A stretch of 64,000 nt of DNA, taken from NCBI GenBank assembly GCA_948567375.1, contig OX419757.1, positions 14,694,001-14,758,000 on the forward strand. The letters are read 5' to 3'. How positions within the stretch are numbered: position 1 is the first letter of the stretch; each line of letters begins with the position of its first letter. The translations under genes and the position numbers were made by a program. The notes beneath the pieces were generated by a model. That model was not told where the DNA came from, searched no databases, and worked only from the letters and a program-made list of their open reading frames with translations. Source of the DNA: Lunularia cruciata (Eukaryota; Streptophyta; Marchantiopsida; Lunulariales; Lunulariaceae). Below, piece by piece: positions 32,825 through 45,800 of the stretch.

Positions 32825-34603
32825 CAATGCCTCAAATAGCGTGAAAGACTGGGGAAGTCTGACCTGTCTCCCAACCTCTCCTCTCTGTGGGTCCAACTCC
32901 ACTGATGCTCCTCTAGGCTCTGGAGCACGTACTGCACTCCTAGTCACTGCTGCAGATGCATCCACCTGTGCTGCTCCGCACATGAAGTCCAAAGCATCTC
33001 TATCACTAGCATATGAGGTAGAAGCCTCAACACCCGAATCTGATCTCCTTTTAGCAATAGCCATACTAGCCAATCTCTGCTCCAACTGCTCAATCCAAGT
33101 AGCCATAGTTGTGTCAGAAGTAAGGGCAGGTACTGCACCCCTACTAGGTGTAGATCCTCTACCACCACCTCTACTACCTCGTCCTCCATGAACTGGAGCT
33201 CCTCTACTACCTGCCATAGCAACCCTACCACTCCGTAACTCTGGATGTAGGTCAAAACACCGGTCACTAGTGTGACCAAATCTGTGGCAGTGCTCACACT
33301 GCCTCTGTGCTGGCTGTGATGCACCAGAGGTATCAGGTCCGCTGCCCTGAGTACACTCTCTTCTATGGTGAGGTCCACCACAAGTGCAACAAGCAACACC
33401 ACCACTCACTGGCTGCTGCTGACCCAAAAATGAGGGTAAGGGTCTAACTCCACTAGGCCCTCCACTCGCTCCATAGGATCTGGGTTGTACACCTTGTCCT
33501 CGAAAACCAACTGGGCATGGTGCACTCTGCTGCACTTTAGAAGAAGTCATAGCCGTGGATGAGGTCTCCCTACCAAATCCAGATGTCACCACTCTCTCCT
33601 CCACCATATTGAGCTCAATACGCTTAGCCAAACCAAAGACTACTGCCAAAGTAGGCAAAGTAGCATGCAACAACGTAGCATCACGAACTCTACGTCGCAA
33701 CTCCCTGTCCAGTATCCCATACCAAAATTGGACTGCTTGGGCCTCAGTAACTCCTTGAGTGAAACTGATCAGCCGCCTCATGCAAGTGTATGCCTCGCGT
33801 AGGCTCTCTCCAGCCTTCCGCTGGAACTCTTGCAAGCTCCTCAGCTTGTCAGTCCGCACTCCCTAGTAGTTCTGCCTCAAACATAGGAAGAACTCAACCA
33901 TGGGGTTAAACCCCGGTACCACACCACCTCCTGCAGCGGTACCTCCACTCGTAGTAGCACTATCTCCAGTTAGTGCACCTCCACTAGCTCCACCAACACT
34001 ACTCGAGCTAGAACTCGTGGGTACAGCCGATCTACTCGTGGGTACAGCCGATCTACTCCTGGCCACCGAGCCTGAAGTAATGGAGACATAGTGTGGAGAC
34101 CAATATTGTCTCCATAACTCAATCTCCTCCAAATGAGCTCTCCTGAACTCATGGTAGTCATCCATCGGCGGACCCTCTAGATGCTAGAACAACCCCTTCC
34201 ATGCCATGAAAGGTGTGAACAAAGTCGGGTTCCGCATCTGCTGCAGATCACACCAACTATCAAACTCCTGGATAAAGTCATCCAACTCAATGGTACCCAC
34301 TGTACCAGAGTAACGCCTAGGGCCTTTGGAGGCCCCATAAATCTCGTCCATGTCCCACAACAACGGTGTGGACACACCAAGTGCACTCTCAACTGAATCA
34401 GCTCATGTGTCAAACTCCAACTCAGAGTCAATCTTCTCCCTCACTGGGACCTGAGATACAGGCTGATACCGAGCACCACTCCGAGTAAACCCACTGCGTA
34501 CTACAGGGCTAACTCCTCTGGAATCTCCAAAGAACTCCGTCGTGACCACGTAACTACAACAACAAACCCGAACCACCAACTGCAACCGCAAGTGCCCCAC
34601 CAA
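32822..34603 (-). pseudogene. gag of element A with two zinc knuckles
   Basis: The N-terminal part contains LLWDMDEIYGASKG, ELDDFIQEFDSW and DDYHEFRRAH. A Ser/Thr/Gly-rich linker with a duplicated SRSAVPT follows. The capsid-like part has RSLQEFQRKAGESLREAY (a Retrotrans_gag signature), then two zinc knuckles, CCTCGGPHHRREC (about 33394-33356) and CEHCHRFGHTSDRC (about 33301-33260). It ends at TAG 32824-32822. Internal stops lie at 34404, 34181 and 33865. The last is shared with copy B but is a Gln codon in copy E. Confidence 0.88.
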
Positions 34604-35856
34604 GTGCCAACACCATCACGTGCCAACACCAACTAGACACCACCCACTAAGGTAACTCTAACCGAGATAACTACACTAGGGGAAAGGCAACCTATAACCT
34701 GCCATCATAACACGCACTCTCACGGTCTACAGGTCATCACTTCCTGCCTCACCGGAGAGAAACAAAGGTAGTCTGACTGGTCATCACTCCAGCCTCACCA
34801 CCGAGAGCACACCAGAGCACCAATGCTCAAAAGTCAGGGCACCACACACAAACGTGGTGCACAAACAGGAAGTAAAGAATGGAAGGGATCTAATCACAAG
34901 AAATCTAAACGGAAACCCTCCATCTCATAACACAACACGGGACTGACTCTGCCACCATTTGGCATTTGACATAAGAGCAGTTCGTATCTAAGTCCTAAGC
35001 TACCAGGATCACCAAGAATGTGATCAAACTGCCTCTCCTAGCCAAAGCTACATGTGTATAGATAACAGTGGCGCAGTCACTAGGACAACAAGTGAGGGTG
35101 GACCAGTTGGCTAGGGCACCAGTCTAGGAACAAGAGATCTAGGGGTCAAACCCTGTTGCGCACAATCTAGCAAGAAAGGCAGATTTTGCCAACCAATGAC
35201 CAAGATCTACTCTAAACTAGCTAGCCTCACGCCAACAAGCTAGCTTGCTTGCCCTTCTAGGCCTTCGTAGCCTCTCATAGCCCACAGCCCTATGCCTCGA
35301 AGCCTCGAAATGCCAAAATTCAGCCAAATGAGGCCTTTCTTGTTACTACTTCGAAACCTCCTCCAAAATTGGTGAAACTTCTCCAAATCTGCGAAAGTCC
35401 TCCAAACTAGCAAAACTCCTCCAAATCTGGCCCAAAATCTGACGTAAAATCTGACGTAAACCCTAAAGATGGCTGTCCGCCAAATCCCCCGCTAACTTTC
35501 CACTCGAGCCAAATTGACAAAATGGGTTTTTCCAAATCATAATTTCATGAGAAGAGCTTCCCAACTCCACCTTCAATTTCACTTTCTGAGCCCAACTCGC
35601 AGCACATTGGTCCTGCCTTCACCTCCTGAGCTCAAAATCACAACACTGCTCAAAAATTGCTCCTTCTTTGCTCGAAATTTGGCCAGCGCTTCCGCACACC
35701 GTCCGCCTAACTGCCAAATCTGAATCACTTGAACGAGCTTCTGCACACTAGGGAAACACAGAACTTGAATCGAGCTACCACGATCCACCGAGCTTGGAGA
35801 TACCACCAACACTCAACGTTCATGCACCCGATTTCCCCATGACTTCACTTCTCTGA
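34604..35856 (-). other. Leader of element A with probable primer-binding site and antisense tRNA-like module
   Basis: The sequence after the 5' Y repeat reads ...CTGATTACA then TCAGAGAAGTG on the minus strand, loosely resembling the TATCAGAG core of an initiator-Met tRNA primer site. Within the leader, plus-strand 35089-35160 carries box-A-like ttggctagggcacc and box-B-like ggggtcaaaccc. The same leader is recognisable in copy E at 43284-44215. Confidence 0.5.
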
Positions 35857-36318
35857 TGTAATCAGATTGCTTAACACTTTCAACTCAACTCAACTCAACT
35901 CAACTCAGATCAGTACTTGATCTATCACTCTATAAACTGCCAACAACTGTGCACTGATTACAGTCAAGCCACACCCACTCAAGCATAGAGAATCCAGGTG
36001 ACGCTCGCCGGCCTCTGTCCACCATGGCTAGGAACTCGAAGTCTCAACATCAGAGAAGTGAGCTCCTTGGAGCTCACTTCGAAACTATACCCCCCTGGAC
36101 TCGAGCTAGCATTGGAACCCTAACGGTCCCACTGACGGCACACTCGACGGTGCGAACGGTGCAAAGTGACGATGTGCCCCACCGTGAAGTCAGTACCCCG
36201 AACACCAAATCAGACTGTCGGAAAGTAGTCACTGAGAAACTACTAGAATAACTCTAACTACTATCACTGGAACTCCAGTGTCCGAGCAGCTAGATGCGGA
36301 ACTACAAATGGCGTGACA
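35857..36318 (-). repeat. Terminal repeat Y (5' copy) of element A
   Basis: Starts TGTAATCAG and ends GGCGTGACA on the plus strand. It matches 26501-26951. No X sequence lies on either side, unlike the 3' end. Followed by TCTC, the right half of the target duplication. Confidence 0.9.
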
Positions 36319-37136
36319 TCTCTTTGGAATTGACTTTCTGTCTTTATCATAAGAAGCAAAGAACACTATATATATGCAGCTGTTGTGTAGAGTAAAATTC
36401 CGGAAAAATGACCCATCAATTCATAATTGAACAACTTTCACACACCCCTTGTACAATAAATCACTTTTAGAGGTGTCATACATGCATCTAAAGCAAATAC
36501 TAGAACTACGAAACATGCCTGAGTAAACTTGTGTAAGAACTACGAGTTTTCGAAGAAGTGCCGTTTGCTACGAACTCATATGGAGATGTTTCCATGATAG
36601 AGCTGTGGAAGCCCAACAGCGTATCCAAATTGCAGATCTACCCAGTACTGATGTTTAGCCACAACCCCGCCTTGCGTTGAACTGATTCACTTGAATCCGA
36701 ACTTAGTATATTCCACTTTGCCATGTAGTAAACTCTGCAATATCATGGTGTGTCCTGAGGAATTGCGTCGTACTGAACTTACAATCGAAAGCATAATCAA
36801 GAAGTTATGATTCACATCATCCCTGGGGGGTACTTGTTTTACAGTTATATTTTACCGGTTGAGGATAAATATAGCTAAGTAATTGCATTTTGCGTACAAA
36901 TGGTGGTGAGTATCGAACTGATTTGTACGATTCCATTCTAATTTAATAGTCATTCTATGAAGATTAAACCGGCAACCTGTAGGAATGTATATGTTGCATA
37001 TAAAGGGCCACACATATAATTATATCAAAACTGTAACCTATCTTTATGTTCTTATTTAATGTCTTTTAGTAATGTTTTAGTAATGTCTTTTGTAAAGTAT
37101 TTGAATCCACCTTTCTTATAAATTACATGAAAAAAA
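36319..37136. other. Gene-free spacer right of element A
   Basis: AT-rich host DNA beginning with the TCTC duplication. No coding region or repeat supported. Confidence 0.4.
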
Positions 37137-37224
37137 TGGGAACCGCATGGCAAACACGAAGGATGGGAAGACCCCATCACGCTGTACAAGGGAGACAAAA
37201 GAGGTAAAATGGGGCTAGGCCCCG
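37137..37224 (-). mobile_element. 3'-tail fragment of the non-LTR family
   Basis: gggaaccgcatgg, gaaggatgggaagaccccat, ctgtacaagggag and aggtaaaatggggct match the reverse complement of 23935-24020, including the stop-codon end of the ORF (ggggctaggcccc). It is a short 5'-truncated insertion. Confidence 0.8.
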
Positions 37225-37829
37225 ATAGTATAAAATTACATAAAAGGTTTGATGGACCGCTCCTTGTGACAACAAAGGTGATTTGGTATAGTTAGTCAAC
37301 CAGTCCCGTAACCAGTCAGTAAATTTCAGACCTGAAACTCTCTACTCTGTACATTCCTGCTCCTGTTACGGACATACAACAGTACTTTGGCTATTCTTCC
37401 CCTCGGCGAGAGATGAACATCTACATAGAAGTGGCATAAACCTTTCCCCTCATCAGGAAATGGATTTCGTACCTTCAGGGAGATGTTGTAACCTCCACTG
37501 AAGGGACAGAATGAACCACGACTATTCGCAAGATGGACGGAAGTTAGTTTCATGAGTGACAGACTAGACCCAACATAGATCTCTTCCGTTCGGTTGCCTT
37601 GATTTTCATTCAACTAACTCTCACCTTTAACTGTTTATAGAGGAAGAAGCTTGGCCGAAACCATTGATGAAAAACATTCATATTGTAGAAAGATGTGACT
37701 AGAAGGTGTTACACTCCGAACTTAAAGCACAAGCTACATATCCCTGGAAAATGGCCAAGGGTTGTGGCCCTCAGTGACTCCTGTCAAACCCTACCCACGC
37801 TCAACGAAGCAAAAGAAAGCCTCTCAATT
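37225..37829. other. SOUL 3' flank
   Basis: Probably includes the 3' UTR of the SOUL gene. A 95-codon minus-strand frame (37613-37326) has no family match that I recognise and is not called. Confidence 0.4.
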
Positions 37830-40800
37830 CTAAGTTTCTATAATAGTGACGTGCACTTCCTGCTTCCTGTTGAATACTTCGAAAGGACTGCTGTAACCTG
37901 CGTATACTAAACTGCTCTCATAGTACTTCAGCTCAGCACTGTCGAGCTTTTTCTTCAGCTCCAACCACTTGGCGGCATATTCTTTTTCACGAGGAAACCC
38001 TCCGAGATTATCCGAAACTGCAACCAGCATCTCTTTAGTTGAGACAATCTTGACACGTGGATCCTTTGGCGTTGGAACATCTCCCACGGTTTTAAATCTG
38101 CAAACCACCAGAACCATGCTTTTACTTTCACGAAGTTGACAGTCCTATGTAGTCCAATCCTTAGAAAAATCCACATCTCTCTTATTCACATCAGTCTTTC
38201 TATATAAGTTGCATACATCATTGCAATCCATATCACTCGAAACATGTAAACGTCATCCAGTGCGGTGAAGAGAGTAGCGTTGTTCATATCACAGATAACT
38301 TTCAAAAGGGCAGTAGGATGTTACATGTCCTTTGCGTAATTTGATACTCAGCCTAACTCACGTTAAGGCAAGAGTATATAACACTTCTACCTATCTTGCC
38401 TGCATCTTCGAGGCATTGTAGAGGTGACGGGAACAATCACAACGTAAATGATTGTACAATAAGTGATCACAGGGTACGAGGCAGAAAACCTTGGTTAATT
38501 GATCTTTACCGCGAAAAATTCAGTTCGAACAGACTTATCTTTTGAGCAAATCTTACATCTGTAAGTTCAAAACCAGTGTATAAGCGTAGTAAGGGTAGAA
38601 AGATTTAAACCCCATAAAATGTATTGTTTGAAACGCAACGGCACTCAAAATACTTGATCGTCTCGGATCCGCAAGATACTATACATCTACCGACTTACAA
38701 TGCAAAGATTGATGCAGGTTCCTTATAATCCGACCTACACTGTGAAATATATGAGCAAGAAATGTGCTAGAATTCTTTCTGTTCAGACATACGATTCTGT
38801 GAAAGTATCTGCAAGTCGCCTGTTAAGTCATAAAGGGTGAATGAAGCTTCGTACATCTAGCCTGGAATTTCGTTCTGATCATATATTCGATTTCCCGTAT
38901 AATCTTGTGCACATCGCAGATGCTGACGTGTAAGAGGCCTACAATTATCCTGGCTGCGCCTATCATCTTTAGGTAGACAAGCAGCTACACGCAGCTCACT
39001 ATTGTAAAATTTGACTGCTTGACAGCTTAAGAAAATGATGGGAATCTTCTACCTCTCGACAGACAGTTACAAAAGTATGAACAATAATATAACGCATAAA
39101 GCGCGGGATCGTAAGGAGGAAGGAGTTGGAAGGATCTGATAAGGACTAGAACCGTAATACCAGGCGCCAATAGTATCTTACCAACCCAAATATCTGACGA
39201 CCAACGACACAGCACAGAATACTTATCAAAATACATGATCCAGATGTTAGCCAACGGACAATCAGATACAAAACAACAATGCTGAACAGCTCTTACACGC
39301 CAACATTCTGCAACATTTGGCAATTACAAATGAAAATTAAGCCTCTACTTAAACCGGGAAACACATCAGTCAAGTTGTTGAGACTGCCGGCTAATTAACC
39401 ATGGGAAAGACACCAAAGTAGACAGTTCACTTAGACTACATCCCGCATTCTGAACGTCCTCTATTTTTGTCTGAATATGGTCCAGCACAGATGAATAATA
39501 CTACAATGGAAATAGATCGACCACTATGATGTAAAAGAGTTGAAGTTTTAGACAGTGTAGCGATCGAAGCAGAGTTGCAAATCTACCCCCATTCTACATA
39601 GTAATCTAATGGGATCAGATGGTTAGACACTTACTCGCTAGGGGTGAAGAAAGATATTCTCCAGCCTTTTGCCTCGGCATCAGGTTTGATAAGGACAGGA
39701 CCTGTCATCTCAATTTTTGCATTCTCTGAGTTCTTCCCAGATATGAAATTGAAGCAGGCATAAAAGCCGGAGTAAATTGCCTGATTGTAACTTTGATCCG
39801 CCATCAGCGCTTCGGCCCAAATCTGCACGAAAGAAGTAAAAGTGAATATTCCTGGTTGAAATTTGCAAGCAAGGTCCTATCGTCATCTGATATACATAAT
39901 GACGTTTCAGGGCAAACGCTCAGAATGTAGAACATGTCTAGCAAATTCACTGGGTCAACTTTGACTTGATGAATTTATATCCAGTGAAGGGCATAAACAG
40001 AGTCCTGTTTGCGAGCTACAAAAAGGGAATCTTTGATTTTGCATATGTGAGGCTAAACTAGTCTAGTCTCATAGCTGTAGAGGATTGAAACTTTGATCTT
40101 ACTATCAACTACTCTCTACATAAGACAGCAAATAGTCACAAAATAGATTATCACAGCGATTAGTATATCATTCTGAGAGCTAGTAAATCTTGATCTTATT
40201 TCATAGCACTCGGCAATCATCCCCAAGCTTTAAACTATCCTTTCAAATTGGGTGCCACTATGAGGGATAGAAAACTATCATTGTAGCAGTTTTGAAGTAC
40301 TTAAAATCGGACAATAAAAAATAATGTAGTACTTTTACACGTCTCAATCCAGATAATAACCATGAGTTACAGCTAAAACAGGAGAGTCGAAATACATAAC
40401 TTTGACTTAATCAGTTAAAGTGACAAAAACTAAGTCAGCGGCTATCACAAAAACTATATCACTTCGAAGTGCAATAGTGCTCTCCTCTAAATGATCAGAA
40501 AGAGACAACGTGACTCGGTAACACAAGAACCTCACTGAAGAAATTCGTGAAGCAAACTAACGTTCAATCCTAGAAACTTCAAATACGCGAACTTCCCTCA
40601 GCCAATTCTTCACTCCCGAGCCAATGTCCGCAGACCAGGCTCTTGGCTGTAGCAGAAAACGTACAAATGCTACAGAGAATAGATTATTATAGCTGTGTCA
40701 TTGCAGCCCTTGTCCCGATAACTCCATCGTAACTCTAAAGTGTATCCATCAATACTCAAGTATATGCAATGACCCGCATTTTGATTGCTTGTGTATAGAG

Positions 40801-41251
40801 TAAGAATATTTTAGATAATCCCGAGACTCCTCTCCGCAACAATGTACTCAACAACGCTAACAGACCAGATACACTCTTTACACTCTATGTAATCGGATAT
40901 ACCCAAATAGACCACTCAACTCCAATTTAGGTAATAACTCGCAAGAGAGTCTTCTGCCACCGGAAGGTCGCGGTTCATACATCAGGAGTGACAAATACTA
41001 CTTTGATGCTACAAACTGGCATCGAAACCAACCTGGCCAGCAGGATAGCGTCGGAGCTCAAACCCATCTCCCTTCTTCTCCACCTTGCAGGCTGGAGTCT
41101 CGATAGACAACTTGGGTCCGCACTGCTCCTCTTCAGAAAATAAGCGCAGCACGGAATCTTTCAGCGTGACATCGCGAGCCTCTGCAAAACCCAAAATTGT
41201 GAAACAAAGTAGGACACCCAGCCCCAAGCAGCACCGACTAGTCTGCGTCAT
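37830..41251 (-). CDS. SOUL haem-binding family protein, three exons, about 224 aa, with signal peptide
   Basis: Exons 41251-41033, 39822-39635 and 38097-37830, with GT-AG introns of 1210 and 1537 bp and matching phases (0, then 2). SOUL/HBP proteins bind haem or tetrapyrroles. The first exon encodes an N-terminal hydrophobic segment (CCLGLGVLLCFTILGFAEA) that looks like a secretory signal with a cleavage site after AEA, then a Cys-containing pre-domain and FELRRYPAGQ. Exon 2 continues with IWAEALM, FNFISGKN and KIEMTGPVLI, the family core. Exon 3 has PKDPRVKIV, NLGGFPREKEYAAKWLELKK, YAGYSSPFEVFNRKQEVHV and the stop. This is typical SOUL length and order. Signal and Cys residues suggest an extracellular or endomembrane location. 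The frame is intact. Confidence 0.93.
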
Positions 41252-42836
41252 GATACCAAATCTTTCAGCAGATGGATGATAACTGTCCCTATACAGCCTC
41301 GTAAATCACCTCCTCCTCCGTCCTCCTGGCTTCTCTGAACTCGTTCACTAATCTTCTCCTCTGATGTTTATGTGGTTGGTGTTGTATAGGATCAGTTGCT
41401 TTCATCTCCGGCCAAGTGGCGGATGGCATGCACCTCCCTTGTTTGACAGGCCCACAAAGCTTGAAGCCAGAGCAAGTTATGACTGTTACGACTGTGTGAT
41501 CGGAGATGAGCCGCGACTACAGTATCTCTACCTGTGTTTGTTTGAAATACCGTATATTCCATGAGAAGTAGAGAGTCGGGTTCGTCATGAAGAATTCGCA
41601 ACTCCAATTCCCATCCCACTAAGTGAACGATCTTGTACAAAAGAGCGTATCTTGTCTCTGTAATACTGTGACACATACGAGAGGGCAAGTTGTTTTGAAG
41701 TCCAGTTTTTCGTGGTATTTCTTTACTTATTTGCTGGCCAGTTTTGCGGTATGATGCATATCAATCCTTCAACGAACTGGTTTAACTGATGCAATTCAAG
41801 CAGGCATACGCTAATAATTTCTTTAAACTAACTTTGTTAGCAACGAAATTCTAAAAAGGCTAACGCAAGACTAGAAGCCGGTTATTATTTCAAAGTTATA
41901 GTTCATAGTTTTTGCTAAACATGTGGAAAATTTTCTATTCAAAAGTATGTTCCAGTTGTTGTCGGTCTCCCAAGGAACGATTCTTGCATTACTTGGTGCA
42001 TATGCACTAGATCGCAAGCTTCAGATCTTCAGAGCTTGAAGTAGAAGCGACGCCAGTATCTGCTTCAATCTCAGAAAAAATACATACCATTATTTAATTT
42101 TTATATGATTTTGTCTTTCAACTCATTTATTAAGGAAACTTAAGGACATCGTATACCACGACCAAGAGTACCGAAAGCAAGCATGATATTATTATGAAAG
42201 TAAGGGCCCAAAGTCTGAAATGTTGGCGTTTCGAGTCGGCTTGTCTCCGGTTGATGATCCAAAATCCATACTAGAAATTTGAGGTATTTTTAATTTATCC
42301 GATTTCCAATCTAAACAAAAGAATCAAATTGCCTCGGATTTCCTTAAAGTTGGAGGTTATTGATGAAAAAAATTAATATTTATTGTTTCCTTTATTTTAT
42401 TTTTTCAATATTTTGTTTCTTATCGATAGTACCCATTATTACCAATATTATCATTGTGATCAGCTTTGTTTATGGAAAATTCTAGGAGAAGTTTTTATAA
42501 TAACTATTCTTATTTTTCAATTAGAATTTTTTTAATTTTATCATCAAATATATGATTCTAAATGGTAAATATTTTTATCTAAATCTTATCTAAAATACAG
42601 TTATTTTCTAATCTAGATAATTAGGTAAAATATGATGTTCTTAAAAAGAAATCATATTTATCATATTTTATTTTCCTAATTCATTTTTACTCTTCATAAA
42701 TTATCTGTATAGCTTTGTATATTCAAATGTAGATCTACCTTACAAAGGAGATTTCCAAGTTTAAATAAACTTAACTATGTATTGAAGAATACTAACAATA
42801 ATTTATTTGCAATATAAGAAATTCTTGTCTCTAATT
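41252..42836. other. SOUL upstream region grading into AT-rich DNA
   Basis: The first few hundred bases should hold the SOUL promoter. From about 42080 the sequence is strongly AT-rich (runs of ttttatttta). No gene supported. Confidence 0.45.
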
Positions 42837-45800
42837 TCTCATGACATTTGTATCGTCGAAGCTAGTTGGCTCGAATGCTTAAGTAGTAGTGTTGGCATTC
42901 ATATTTATTTGAGTAGTTGCTCACAATAACTTGGTGGCAGCTAGTTTTCCTATTAAGGATATTGATCACATGGTATGACCAATTGTAACTTGCACTATTT
43001 GTATCATCATATGTATTGTCAGTGATGTCATTAAGGCTAGAGATCTAGGTCGAGCAAAGTGTCTACTTTTGAAGTGTAGCTCTATAGAGCTGACTTATTT
43101 GATGTTGAGCCTTTGAGTTCTTGGCTATGATGGATAAAGGTCGGAAGTATCATATGGAATATCTTAGCTAGAGTGGATAGGGCCTGATTTAATCGTTGCT
43201 TTATTGTTGGTAGATTATTAAGCGGAAGATCAAATTCAAATCTGATTTGAGTGTGATTTGTGTGGAAGATCAAATTGATTACATCATATAAGTGAGAGTA
43301 AAGGGAAATTGGGTACAAGAATTGAGGGCGTTGATGATATCTCCAAGCCTAATGGATCGTTGGTATATGCAATCATGATCTTAGATTTCCTTAAGGGTGA
43401 TAATGTGTGGAAACCTTGTTTGAGTTGATGTAGACTTGGTAATGGGGCAGATAGTGTATAGAAGCACTACACAAATTTCTCAAATTTGAGATCAATTTTG
43501 AGTCAGTGAATGTCAATTTGAGAGCAAGAGAATGAAATTGGAGGCTTTGGCATTGCAAATTGGACTTGAGAAGCCAAATTGGAGTGGATTCGGAACCTAT
43601 CCTCTTGAATTAGAGATTCAGAGATCCTTATCTTCTCAATTTGTCCCAAGTTGATAGTTAGTGGAGGATTTGGCAGTCAACCAATTGTAGAGGAAATGCA
43701 TCATTGGCAAAGGTGATCTAGAGTTGCATGAATTGCCCTAGCTAGTGCTCAAGTTGGTGAAGATTGGCCAGATTTGGAGAGTGTTCAAATTGGCAAGAGG
43801 AAAGGATTCATTTGGCTAAATTTTGATGGTATTTTGAGACTTCAAGGTAGATTTAGAGAGGGTTTAGATTGGCAAGAAGAAGGCCTCATTTGGTTAAATT
43901 TTGGTGGCAAAGGCTTCAAGGCATAAGGCTACATAAAGGGCCAACAAGCAAGCATGAGGCTAGCCAATTTAGATAAGTCTATGGTAATTTATGATCATCT
44001 TTTGGCAAAGTCTGTCCACCTTCCTAGATTGTGTGCAATAAGGTTTGAACCCCAAGTCTTTAGTTCTTAGATTGGTGCCCCGGCCAACTAGTTTACCCTC
44101 ACTTGTTGTCGTAGTGATTAGTCAACTGATACTTATATACATATAGCTTTGGCTAGGAAAGGAAATTTGATCCTTGGTGATCTTGGTAGCTTAAGAGTAG
44201 ATAGACACTCTTATTGTGCCAAATGGTGGTAGAGTCAATCCAATGTTGATTTATGAGATGGAGGGTTTTTGTCTAGATTGGACCCCATCCATTCTCTACT
44301 TCTTGTTTATGCACCATATTTGTGTGAGGTGCCTTGACTTTAGAGTGTTGGTGCTTTGGTGTGCTCTCAATAGTGAGGCTAGAGTGATGACCACTCAAAC
44401 TATCTATATTTCTCTCTGGTGAGCTAGGGAGTGATGACCTGCAAACCATGAGAGTGTGTGTCATGATGGTAGGTTACATGCTGCCCTTTCTCCTAATGTA
44501 GTTGTCACAATTAGATCTACATTAATGAGTGGTGTTCAATTGGTAGTGGCACTTGGTGGTGATCCTTGATGAGGTACTTGTGATGGTTATGGTTATGATT
44601 TGAGTTGCATTGTCATGATAGAGTTCTTTGGGAATTCTAGAGGAGATATCTTTGCATTATATAGTGGGTTTCCATGGAGTGGCGCTTAATATCAACTTGT
44701 ATCGTAGGTCTTAGTGAGAGAGGACATTGACTTTTATTTGGAATTTGATATAGGAGTTGATTTAGTTGAGAGTGCACCATGTGTGGACATATTTTTGTTG
44801 TGGGATATGAACAAGATTTATAGTGCTTGTAGGCCTTATACCAAAGGCTCCAAGTGCTACTATGGTACAATGGGTACCATTGAGTTGGATGATTTCAATC
44901 AGGAGTTTGATAGTTGATATAATCTACAATAAATGCAAAACTTGACTTTGTTCACATCCTTCATGGCATGGAAGGAGTTGTTCTAGCACTTGGAAGGTCC
45001 ACCAATGGATGATTACCATGAGTTTAGGAGAGCTTACTTGGAGGAGATTGAGATATGGAGATAGTATTGGTCTCCATATCACATCTCTATCACTTCAAGC
45101 TTGGTTTCTAAGGATAGATCAACAATACACACAAGTTCTAGCTCTTGTAGCATTGGTGTATCTAGTAGATGTGCACTTGTCTGAGATGATACTACTTCAA
45201 GTGGAAGTACTGCTACATGAGGTGGTATAATATGAAGGTTTAACCCCATGGTTGAATTCTTCTGGTGTTCTTGGTAAAACTATCAAGGAGTGTAGATTGA
45301 CAAGTTGAGAAGCTTGTAGGAGTTACAATAGAAGGTTGTAGAAAACCTATGTGAGGCATACACTTGCATGAGATGATTAATCAATTTCACTCAAGGAGTT
45401 ACTAAGGTCCAAGTAGTACAATTTTGGTACGAGATCCTAGACAAGGAATTGTGACATAGAATACATGATATTTTGTTGTTATAGGCTACCTCACCTACTT
45501 TGGCAATGATCTTTAGTTTGGCTAAGCACATTGAGCTCAACATGGTGGAGGAGAGAGTGGTGACATCTGGGTTTGGTAGGGATACCTCATCCATAGTTGT
45601 TACTTCTTCTAGAATGCAACATAGTGCATTATATCATGTTGGCTTCTAGGGGCTAAGTTGACAACCTAGATCTTATGGGGCAAAGTGGAAGGCCTAGTGT
45701 AGCTAGATCCTTACTTTCATTTTTGTGTCAACAATAGCCATTGAGTGGTGGTGTTGCTTGCTGGACTTGTGGTGGACCTCACCACAAGTGAGAGTGCACT

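Larger units (their letters stand above)
26403..36318 (-). mobile_element. Element A: DNMT-encoding Ty3/gypsy retrotransposon, nearly full length
   Basis: About 9.9 kb, transcribed on the minus strand. Order: 5' repeat Y (36318-35857), leader (35856-34604), gag, UAG, protease, C5-DNA methyltransferase, RT, RNase H, integrase, PHD finger, polypurine tract (27077-27095), then 3' repeats X-Y-X (27075-26403). Both ends are TG/CA and TCTC flanks both sides (26399-26402 and 36319-36322). RT-RNaseH-IN order and sequence make it Ty3/gypsy. Several single-base stops and frameshifts make this copy non-autonomous, but the two Y repeats are very similar, so insertion is fairly recent. Confidence 0.9.

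Noticed and set aside
37326-37613. Fourth SOUL exon or separate small gene
   Set aside because: The SOUL frame ends with a family-typical C-terminus and stop at 37830; this frame shows no domain.
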